Source of the DNA: Sulfitobacter sp. OXR-159
Lineage (GTDB): Bacteria; Pseudomonadota; Alphaproteobacteria; Rhodobacterales; Rhodobacteraceae
NCBI RefSeq assembly: GCF_034377145.1
Contig: NZ_CP139707.1
Location: forward strand, 2,740,501-2,804,500
Length of the DNA: 64,000 nucleotides
Direction: 5' to 3'
The notes under the pieces are model-generated. The model was not told the DNA's origin, ran no database searches, and saw only the letters and a program-made list of their open reading frames with translations. Positions within the stretch are counted from its first letter, which is position 1, and each line of letters opens with the position of its first letter. A program made the position numbers and the translations under genes. Positions 51,887-59,121 of the stretch are shown in pieces.

Positions 51887-53302
51887 TTATTTCCACTCGT
51901 TAATTCTTTCAAAAACAAGCCATTGGCTGTTCTGAAAAACCTCCTCATACCCCGGCAGCTGCGATAGTCTCAGCTGCGGGAACCTGCGCAGAATTCTGTC
52001 TGCTGTGATCTGCCCCTCGGCCTGCCGCGGGACGACGATATAGTTTGTCCGCGGCACGCCCCCCTCAAGCGCCCAGTCGTAGGCAGGCTCTCCGGCGATC
52101 ACCAGCCGGTCTATATTCCCCAAACCGACCACGATCTGGGGATTTTTTTCAACATCTACCATAATTTCAGACTTGTCGCGCAAGAATGAAACAACTTCCT
52201 GCGTGGGGCGCGACGCTGCGTTCTCTTTCCCAAGCATTGCATTGGTCCAAACGCGGGTTTCGTTATGGGCGACATGGCGCATGACAAGCGCAGAGGTCAG
52301 CAGCGACAGCGCCATCAGGGTGATGGCAATGGGTTCGCGCAGCGGCAAGTTGGGCCAAAAGCGGATCGCGGCGATCAAGACGCCCAGCATGGGCGCCAGC
52401 GCCATGGCCGGGTCGCCTTCGACGTGGAAAAACGTGTTCAGCGTATACCCGCCCAGCACAGCGCCCACGGCGGCCAGCAGCGGCATGAACAGCCGCGGGA
52501 TCAAGATGTTGCGCAGGATCGCGACAAAGGCCGCGGGGCCAAGTCCGGCCAGAATGACCAAATGCTCGCGCAGGGTCAGCGGCGTCGCGGTTTCCGACAA
52601 AAGCGGGACAAGGCGGCTGTCGAAGATCATGCTGACAAACATCAGCGACCCCACGGCGGCAAGCACCGGATAGAACATCGCCACAAGATACCCCGTGGAA
52701 GAGGCCGCAATCATGCTGGGCCGCGCCGCCACGATCATGAAGGGCATCGCCCCCAGGCAGAGCATCAGACCGTAGCTGTCCGAAAGCGCCACCACCAAAA
52801 GCCCCACGGCCACTTTCATCATGTCGGGCGCGTTGCCGGTCAGCCGCAGATTAACGATGCCGCGCGCGAACAACCATGTGCCCAAGATACAGAACATCGT
52901 TTCAGGCCCATCGGCCAAGGCGCGTAAGAAGAAGGGGTTCAACGCCAGCAGAAGCACGACCAGAGCCGCAGTCACACCCGAAAACTGACCCGTATCGCGC
53001 AGATTGAGGAACCACATAACCAGCAGCCCCGCCCCCACCAGCGCAGAAAGCACGAAGGGCACTGGCACCTGTGTGGCAGGCAAGACCGCCTGCCCCAACA
53101 GCGACAGCGCATAGGGCACGGGCGGATAGAAGGCATCCGTAGCCTTGAACTGCACCGGCCCGTCGATCTGCACGATGGACTTGGCCCAAAGGTCGGTCAC
53201 ATCCATTGACAGAAAGCCATGCGCCTCGGTCCAGCCGAGGCTGAGCAAGAGCACCAGCGCCAGCACGACAAAGCCAAAGGACCAAAAGGCGGCGCGGATC
53301 AT
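51887..53302 (-). CDS. Multi-pass membrane protein, ArnT/PMT-like glycosyltransferase candidate
   Basis: A 471-residue protein with about ten membrane helices in residues 1-360 and a soluble C-terminal part. An acidic pair in the first periplasmic loop (SMDVTDLWAKSI) and the overall layout recall family 39/ArnT-type glycosyltransferases, which use lipid-linked sugars, but similarity is weak. It overlaps the glycosyltransferase gene by four bases and precedes the receiver gene by four. Its transcription may be reduced by the upstream insertion sequence. Confidence 0.6.
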   Translation of the reverse strand: MIRAAFWSFGFVVLALVLLLSLGWTEAHGFLSMDVTDLWAKSIVQIDGPVQFKATDAFYPPVPYALSLLGQAVLPATQVPVPFVLSALVGAGLLVMWFLNLRDTGQFSGVTAALVVLLLALNPFFLRALADGPETMFCILGTWLFARGIVNLRLTGNAPDMMKVAVGLLVVALSDSYGLMLCLGAMPFMIVAARPSMIAASSTGYLVAMFYPVLAAVGSLMFVSMIFDSRLVPLLSETATPLTLREHLVILAGLGPAAFVAILRNILIPRLFMPLLAAVGAVLGGYTLNTFFHVEGDPAMALAPMLGVLIAAIRFWPNLPLREPIAITLMALSLLTSALVMRHVAHNETRVWTNAMLGKENAASRPTQEVVSFLRDKSEIMVDVEKNPQIVVGLGNIDRLVIAGEPAYDWALEGGVPRTNYIVVPRQAEGQITADRILRRFPQLRLSQLPGYEEVFQNSQWLVFERINEWK

Positions 53303-53659
53303 TGCGTGGCCTCCGTCGCTTCGGCGCTGGCTTCGGCGACCTCATTGGCGGTGTGTTTGGACAGGCCGTGCTGGGTCTTCTCCCAGTAGAACGGGTTGAA
53401 GATCAGTTGCGACAGCGCCTTGTAAGAGGCCACGGTCATCAACACCCAATAGCCCACCACCGTGATCCCCCAAGGGGCCAGATCGGTCCATCTGCGCCTA
53501 AAGGGCGCGACCATCGTGAGGTAGATCAGCAGCCCATTGCCCGCCAAAAGGTTGACCAGCGAAAGATACAGCACCGGCAGCGGGAAATAGGGGGTGATCA
53601 CCTCGGTCCCGAAGATCAGCCAAATGGCAAAGATCGACCAGAACACCGGGTTCAACAGA
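53299..53659 (-). pseudogene. 3' part of the IS-split family 2 glycosyltransferase gene
   Basis: These bases encode the lost C-terminal 118 residues of the glycosyltransferase whose 5' part begins at 56579. The segment starts LNPVFWSIFAIWLIFGTEV and has about three membrane helices plus a cytoplasmic tail ending EASAEATEATQ. An open frame runs on into the insertion sequence, giving an apparent start at 53778, but that portion is IS sequence in antisense. Rejoining at the shared CAGA restores reading as SGLL-LNPVFW in frame. Confidence 0.88.
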
Positions 53660-53663
53660 TGGA

Positions 53664-53676
53664 GTGGTTGCCGCCC
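53664..53676 (+). repeat. Left subterminal inverted repeat of the IS
   Basis: GTGGTTGCCGCCC, the exact reverse complement of 55029-55041. It begins four bases inside the inferred left border. Confidence 0.8.
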
Positions 53677-53744
53677 TCCCCAGACGGCATCGCAATGTGC
53701 CAAGGTCGTGGTGTTGAAAGCCACACAAAGAGGAGGACGGCGAG

Positions 53745-54773
53745 ATGAAGGATATGATGATCGGGGTCGATCTGGCAAAGAATGTTTTTCAAGTTCATGG
53801 GGCGCTGCACACGGGGGAGATTCAGTTTCGCAAGAAGCTGACGCGAACGCAGTTTCCCGTGTTCATGGCTAAGCAGGAGCCAAGCTTGGTTATCCTCGAG
53901 GCATGTGGCAGCGCACATTATTGGGCGCGCGAGATGGAAGCGCTTGGACATGAGGTAAAACTCATCGCGCCACAGTATGCTCGCCCGTTCGTGAAGCGCC
54001 AGAAAAACGACGCTGCCGACGCCGAGGCGATTGTCATCGCGGCTCGCCAGCCCGAGATGCGCTTCGTGGAGCCTAAAACAGTCGAGCAACAATCGCGCGC
54101 GGCAGTTTTCCGTGGCCGGGAACGCCTGGTGCATCAGCGGACGGCGGATGTGAACGCCTTGCGGGCGCTGTTGTATGAGCATGGGCATGTGTTTCCTCAA
54201 GGGATACGCAGTCTTAATCGCATCACAGCGCTTGTAGAGGATAAGACTGCCGACTTGCTGTCATTGATCCGCGAGGAGTGCTTGGACCTGCTGGCGCAGA
54301 TTGCAGAGAAAACGGCGCGTATCAACGAACGCACCGCGAAACTCGAGTCGCTGGCCGCTGAGTCAGACAGGGCGCGCAGGCTTCAGACTATGCCCGGTGT
54401 TGGGCCACTGACGGCCATCGCTGTAGAAGCGTTTGGACCTGATATGGCGCAGTTCAAAACGGGACGTGACTTTGCGGCTTGGTTGGGTCTGGTGCCCAAG
54501 CAACATTCTTCGGGAGGCAAAGAACGTTTGGGGCGGATGACCAAGGCCGGGCAAGCTGATATAAGACGTCTCTTGATCATTGGGGCAATGTCGCGGCTGG
54601 GCTGGCTCGGACGGCGCACAATTACGGAGGGCAGCTGGCTATCACGATTGTTGGCGCGCAAGCCCAAGATGCTGGTCGCTATCGCGCTGGCCAATAAGAT
54701 GGCCCGGCAAATCTGGGCGATGCTGACAAAGAACGAAGATTACAAGGATCCGGCGCTGGCAGTCGCGGCATGA
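53745..54773 (+). CDS. IS110-family transposase (DEDD/Ser recombinase)
   Basis: A 342-residue transposase that looks intact. The RuvC-like N-terminal domain carries Asp9 (GVDLAKN), Glu52 (LEACGSAHYW), Asp89 and Asp92 (KNDAADAEA), the DEDD set. The C-terminal transposase_20 domain has MPGVGPLTAIAVEAFG and the serine motif PKQHSSGGKERLG (Ser255/256). A GAGGAGG ribosome-binding site precedes ATG 53745. IS110 enzymes act with an element-encoded bridge RNA that selects target and donor. Confidence 0.95.
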   Translation: MKDMMIGVDLAKNVFQVHGALHTGEIQFRKKLTRTQFPVFMAKQEPSLVILEACGSAHYWAREMEALGHEVKLIAPQYARPFVKRQKNDAADAEAIVIAARQPEMRFVEPKTVEQQSRAAVFRGRERLVHQRTADVNALRALLYEHGHVFPQGIRSLNRITALVEDKTADLLSLIREECLDLLAQIAEKTARINERTAKLESLAAESDRARRLQTMPGVGPLTAIAVEAFGPDMAQFKTGRDFAAWLGLVPKQHSSGGKERLGRMTKAGQADIRRLLIIGAMSRLGWLGRRTITEGSWLSRLLARKPKMLVAIALANKMARQIWAMLTKNEDYKDPALAVAA

Positions 54774-55028
54774 TGCTCTTGTTGAACTGCTAGCGACGGT
54801 GCCAAGGGGAGTGTAAGAAGACGACGACCTGAATGGGCAAAACGATCGAATAGATCTGGATTGGGAAAACCAGTTAGGGCCTACGAGCTCAGAGCTCGCT
54901 CAACAGATTTGGACCTGATCCGCTGATCACCATCCCGGCCCGCGGCTTTTGGAAGTGCCGCATCTCGAGGCCTTACAGAAGACCGCACTCGATCACTCGC
55001 CAATAGGGTCAAAAAATTCTTGCACTAC
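54774..55028 (+). ncRNA. Candidate bridge-RNA region in the IS right end
   Basis: This 255-base non-coding right end is where IS1111-group elements are expected to encode their bridge RNA. It holds a perfect palindrome CGAGCTC-A-GAGCTCG (54894-54908) and a short CTGG/CCAG stem (54856-54873). TGTTGAAC (54780-54787) and ACAGAAG (54975-54981) match the rebuilt target site. These matches are short and could be chance. Exact RNA ends cannot be given. Confidence 0.4.
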
Positions 55029-55041
55029 GGGCGGCAACCAC
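55029..55041 (-). repeat. Right subterminal inverted repeat of the IS
   Basis: GGGCGGCAACCAC, the exact reverse complement of the left copy. It ends three bases inside the inferred right border. Confidence 0.8.
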
Positions 55042-55044
55042 AGA

Positions 55045-56579
55045 AGGCCCGACAGCACCGTGCCCCCGATGAAGAAGATAAAGCCAAAGACCCCCGCACT
55101 GCCGACCGATTGCCACAGGTGAATCGGTCTGCGGCTGTGCACAAGGAAGGTCTGCATATAGCCCTTGATCCAGCGCGACCGCTGGCGCACCCAGTTCGGG
55201 ATCGAAACATTGGCCTCTTCAAAGGTCGTGGAATCGATGACGCCGACGCGGTAGCCCTTTTGCGTCAGACGAATGCCCAGATCGGCGTCCTCGGTCACGT
55301 TGAAGGGATCCCATGCGTTCAACTCGCGCAGCACGTCCATGCGGAAGTGGTTCGAGGTGCCGCCCAGCGGGATCGGCACACCCAAACGCTCCAACCCCGG
55401 CAGCATCAGGTCGAACCACAGCGAATAGTCCAAGGTGAACATCCGTGTCAGCCAGTTTTCCCGCGCGTTGTAGTAGTTCAAACGGCACTGAATACAGGCG
55501 GTATTGGGCGCGGATTGGTTGAAGGCGGCGATGACCTTTTTCAACTGATCCGGCTCTGGCTTGTCCTCGGCGTCAAAGATCACAAGGAAATCGCCCTGCG
55601 CATAGCGCAGCGCAAAGTTGCAGGCTTTGGGCTTGGTCTGCGGATGCGAGGCCGGCACGCGGATGATCTCAAACACGCCTTCGAGGTCCAGCTTGCGCGC
55701 CGCGTCGATCGTCTCGTGATCACCCTCTTCCAGCACGATCTTGATGTCGAGCTTGGCCAGCGGGTAGTCGAGATTGCGCAGCGCTTGGGCAAGGATCGGC
55801 AGCACCTCAGGCTCGCGGAACATCGGCACCAGCACGGTATAGATCGGCAGGTCTTCGTCGCGCAGCAGCGACGCCTCAGCCGCGATGGCCCGCGATGAGG
55901 TCTCCTGCGCGGCACCGCCCAGCCAGACCAGCAGGGCTTTGAACAGGAAGTTTCCGGTGTAGAACACGGTCAGAAAGACGTTCAGCACGATCAGCGTGAC
56001 CACTGGCGAAAACGCGAGCCCCAGCAACAGGGCCGAGACCAAAAGGTAAATCACCAAGATCTGCGGCGGGGTCACCACATTCTGCGCCGACATATCCGGG
56101 TCAAGCTCTGCCAGAGCAAAGACCGCTTCATGGGAATGTTTCTCCCGGAAGGCGCGTTGTAGCTGCCATGACACATCGAAATGCGATGCCACCACGATGG
56201 TCACGCCGGTGCCGTAAACCTCGCGGATGTGCAGCAGTGTGCGCGGCCCGGGCCGCGAGGTGGCCACCGTCAGGGTACCATCCTCTGCCCGGCCAATCGG
56301 CACCGTCATAAACTGGTTCATCACCACCGGATCATACTGCCGGATCAGATCATCATCGGCGCGGTCTTCGATCAGATCGACCAGCGTCAGCCCGTGGTAA
56401 AAGGCGATCTCCCGGTAGAGTGTCTGCGTGGTCAGCCAGCGCCGCGACAGGAGAACTTTGACCAGAGAGACGTTCCAGTCTTCGGCCAAATCCTCTGCCG
56501 CGTCGAGCTGTTCAGCCGTCAGCGCGCCACGGTCAAGCAGCAGCGAACCAATGGCTTCGCTTTCGGCATCCAACGCCAC
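55045..56579 (-). pseudogene. 5' part of the IS-split family 2 glycosyltransferase gene
   Basis: This encodes the first 511-513 residues of a processive membrane glycosyltransferase. Residues 8-150 resemble an MshEN/GspE N-terminal domain. Two helices (about 173-220) precede a GT2 domain with FDAED (335-339), TEDADLG (429-435) and QRSRW (466-470), the D-D-D-QxxRW pattern of cellulose-synthase-like enzymes. Translation starts at GTG 56579. The frame now runs into the IS, adding 15 foreign residues (WLPPVVQEFFDPIGE) and stopping at 54993, so the last membrane helices are lost. Confidence 0.9.
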
Positions 56580-56585
56580 GGTGAC

Positions 56586-58529
56586 TTACGTCTCGTCTTT
56601 GCCGCGACGCGCGCGGTAGACGCGCTGGAAGACGATCAGCACAAGCAGCGTCACCAGCACCCAGATGGCCCCAACGATCCAAGGGCGGTACTTGGCCAGC
56701 ATCTGCGCAAGGCTGCTGCGGTCAGGGTAGACGACATCAACAAGCGGGCTGCGGTCAGTGGCAGTGGCAAGGATCACCCCGTCCTGCCCGAGGAGGGCCA
56801 GATCGCCCCGGTCCAGCATCATGGGCCGCTCGGGCGTCAGTTCCGGTGCCGGGCCGTTGCCCGGACGCAGCCACAGACCACGGGTATCGCCACGGGTGAC
56901 GATCTGCACCACACCAAGGCGCGACAGGTCTTCGCCCGAATAGATCAAGTTGTCTCTACGGTCGCGCACCTCAATGCGGCCCTGATCAAAGGTGATCAGC
57001 GGGTCGCCATCTCCGGGGTTTTGCTCAGAGATCACAAAGAAAGGCTCGTCCCCTTCAAGCGCGTCGACCGAGGCGCGGGGCAGGATGGTGGCACGGTCCG
57101 GGATCACGCTGCCCGCAACGCCTGCGAGCCACGGCAGTGTTTGCGCGAAATCCAGCGATAGATCGGGGTCGAGCACGACCTGAACACCATTGCCGAACTC
57201 CTGTCGCAGGGCAAAGAAATCCTGATCCTGCGGCGCGGCATCGGAAAGCAACAAGGCGCTGCCGGGCAGGATTTGCGCCGGATAGCCCTGCCGCTTGAAC
57301 CGGCATTCGCCGCCCGTGGGCTGACGCTGGATCGACACGCGCAGCAGGTTGTCGCGCCCCAGCAGGCCGCTGGGCACAGAAAAGGTCAATTGCTCGGGCT
57401 TGCCACTGCCAAGCGGGCGGTTGCCCAAAAGCGTGTCATTCAGAAAGACCGAGGCCGTCGCCCCGCGCCCTTCGGGATCAAGCGCTGCGGCCACATGCAG
57501 GTTAACACCGGCCACGCCCTTGCCCGCTGGAAGATCCGAGGACTGGAACGGAACAAAGAAGTCTTCGGTCGAGACCACGGCGCGCGGGGTGAGATCGGCC
57601 TGCAAAGCAGAGAGCGGCAAGCGGTCATCGAACAGAGCCTGAGCCCCTGCCACATCGACCACGGTCGCATCCGTGTTCGACAGGGCCGACCATTCCGACA
57701 TCATCTGCCACAGCCCCACCTGCGGATCACTGCCGCGCAGGGTCAAGACCGGCAGGCCCGTTTGGGTATCCACGGCCATCTCACTCGCCACGCCAGAGGC
57801 AGTCACGTCAAGCTGGATGACACCTTCGGACCATGCGCCCGCCGGGCTTGCCGTTTCCTCAGCAAAGGTCAGTCGCCCTGCCTCGGCGTCAAACAACGCC
57901 GCGGCGCGGGTCGCGGCAGCCAGAGCGGCGAGGGAATCGTTTCCGTTGATCGCAAGGCGCGTATTCGCAGGACGCAGCCCCGCGAAGGCAGCCGATGTGT
58001 CGATTTCCGAGGGGTCCAGTTGCAACGTCACGGAAGACGCCGCCGTGATCTCAAGGAAATCCCCCGAGGCACGCTCGTCCACACAGACCCGATCACTGAG
58101 GGCGCCGGAATAGGACAGGCCCACGGCGATAAACCCGCCAGAGACGTCTTCGGGGCTGAGCGGCACGGGCAGGCTCAGGCGCCCTGCCCCATTCGGCAGC
58201 GCCTGCGATGTCACGGGGCGGCCCGCGACCGACACTTGCAAATAGCGGTCCACCTCGGTGGTGGAGGCGTGTTCAAGCTCCAGCTGCAAGCTGCCCGAGT
58301 TCAGCGCATCCGCGTCGGGCAGCGGAATATAGATCGTCGCGTTTCCAGACAGTTGTCGGAAGGAAATGCCGTTTTGAAACCCAAGCTCCGCCAGATCGAA
58401 GGTCCGTGCGATCAGCCCCTCTTGGACCTGCTCCGCGGGGGCACGCGCCGCGTCCTCACCCGTGGTCGTTTGAGCGTGAACTTGAAACGGCAGCAAAGCC
58501 GCCAGCAAACCAATTGCGGGATACTTCAT
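56586..58529 (-). CDS. BcsB-like periplasmic polysaccharide-synthesis protein
   Basis: A 647-residue protein with a signal peptide (MKYPAIGLLAALLPFQVHAQ), a large periplasmic part and a C-terminal membrane anchor (WIVGAIWVLVTLLVLIVFQRVYRARR). Segments such as FDLAELGFQNGISFRQLSGNATIYIPLPDADAL and VSVAGRPV resemble BcsB, which guides cellulose through the periplasm beside the synthase. It is immediately upstream of the glycosyltransferase gene, as in bcs operons, but no bcsC, bcsZ or PilZ domain is present. The polymer is therefore not necessarily cellulose. Confidence 0.75.
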   Translation of the reverse strand: MKYPAIGLLAALLPFQVHAQTTTGEDAARAPAEQVQEGLIARTFDLAELGFQNGISFRQLSGNATIYIPLPDADALNSGSLQLELEHASTTEVDRYLQVSVAGRPVTSQALPNGAGRLSLPVPLSPEDVSGGFIAVGLSYSGALSDRVCVDERASGDFLEITAASSVTLQLDPSEIDTSAAFAGLRPANTRLAINGNDSLAALAAATRAAALFDAEAGRLTFAEETASPAGAWSEGVIQLDVTASGVASEMAVDTQTGLPVLTLRGSDPQVGLWQMMSEWSALSNTDATVVDVAGAQALFDDRLPLSALQADLTPRAVVSTEDFFVPFQSSDLPAGKGVAGVNLHVAAALDPEGRGATASVFLNDTLLGNRPLGSGKPEQLTFSVPSGLLGRDNLLRVSIQRQPTGGECRFKRQGYPAQILPGSALLLSDAAPQDQDFFALRQEFGNGVQVVLDPDLSLDFAQTLPWLAGVAGSVIPDRATILPRASVDALEGDEPFFVISEQNPGDGDPLITFDQGRIEVRDRRDNLIYSGEDLSRLGVVQIVTRGDTRGLWLRPGNGPAPELTPERPMMLDRGDLALLGQDGVILATATDRSPLVDVVYPDRSSLAQMLAKYRPWIVGAIWVLVTLLVLIVFQRVYRARRGKDET

Positions 58530-58541
58530 GGAAAGGCTTTC

Positions 58542-58877
58542 TTAGATATTTTCGACGACGCTATTGGCATCGGCCAGAGCCGTCTCAATTATACGAACAT
58601 CATCGGCTGACAAGGGCGAAGAGGACTCATCGGCATCTTCGGCGACGCGCAGCCCCTTGCGCAGACAATCTTCAATCTCAAGGTATTCCAGCATCGCGGC
58701 GTTCCCGGCCAGATCGTGCAGCATGCGGTGGACCTTGCGCGCTTTCGTCTCGCGCGGATCGGCCCCGTCCGTCTCGCGCAGTGCGTCAGAGACGGCCTGC
58801 AAGCGATCCGGGATCCCTTCGATAAAGCGTTTTCGCGTGGCGGCAACGCGCTGTTCATATGTCTCGGTAGGTGCCAC
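58542..58877 (-). CDS. Hpt-domain histidine phosphotransfer protein
   Basis: A 111-residue helical protein. The motif HDLAGNAAMLEYLEIED carries the phospho-accepting His54 of Hpt domains. It has no other domain. Translation starts at GTG 58877 behind an AAGGAC ribosome-binding site. It is the first gene of the seven-gene operon, 12 bases before the BcsB-like gene, and would shuttle phosphate between the receivers encoded at the other end. Confidence 0.83.
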   Translation of the reverse strand: MAPTETYEQRVAATRKRFIEGIPDRLQAVSDALRETDGADPRETKARKVHRMLHDLAGNAAMLEYLEIEDCLRKGLRVAEDADESSSPLSADDVRIIETALADANSVVENI

Positions 58878-59086
58878 AGATTGTCCTTCGTACCAGCCCG
58901 CAACCGGGCATAGATCGCGCGTTTAGATTATTGTTCGAAACCTGTCAGAATTATGGCGTGGAGGGTAAATCCCCACGTTTTTAAGAGAGAATGCGCAAAA
59001 TTTGGGCCGTTGAATTTGGGCAGTCACTGTGCTGCCCGCCGAATGCACGCCCCGCTCAAGACGACCACGCCCCCGGCCAAGATGAA
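58878..59086 (-). promoter_or_regulatory. Upstream region of the polysaccharide/phosphorelay operon
   Basis: About 210 bases that must carry the operon promoter. It contains an AT-rich core near 58920-58995, which is compatible with MucR-type control. No defined operator was recognised. Confidence 0.3.
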
Positions 59087-59114
59087 AGACGGGCGCGGCA
59101 TGTCGCGCCCGTCT
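59087..59114 (-). terminator. Hairpin after the molybdenum hydroxylase genes
   Basis: Perfect 11-bp stem, AGACGGGCGCG and CGCGCCCGTCT, with loop GCATGT, beginning seven bases past the stop codon. It separates this operon from the polysaccharide operon. Confidence 0.7.
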
Positions 59115-59121
59115 CTTGGTA

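Larger units (their letters stand above)
53660..55044 (+). mobile_element. IS110-family insertion sequence, IS1111 group
   Basis: An element of about 1385 bp, oriented rightwards, encodes one DEDD transposase and is inserted in the glycosyltransferase gene. Both junctions share CAGA (53656-53659 and 55041-55044), so the exact border may shift by up to four bases. It has 13-bp subterminal inverted repeats and a long non-coding right end, the layout of the IS1111 group. Removing it rebuilds a continuous 631-codon gene. No further target duplication is seen. Confidence 0.88.

Noticed and set aside
53299..53778. An independent 159-residue membrane protein gene
   Set aside because: The first 40 or so codons are IS sequence in antisense; the remainder completes the glycosyltransferase cut at 55041.
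53652..54200. A 182-codon minus-strand frame inside the IS
   Set aside because: It is the mirror of the transposase frame and has no support.
54894..54908. The CGAGCTC-A-GAGCTCG palindrome as a transcription terminator
   Set aside because: A one-base loop and no U-run make it a poor terminator; it is better viewed as a possible structural part of the IS right end.
56586..58529. Calling the polysaccharide operon a standard cellulose (bcs) operon
   Set aside because: There is no bcsC or bcsZ and no PilZ domain in the synthase; instead the operon carries phosphorelay genes and an ArnT/PMT-like protein.
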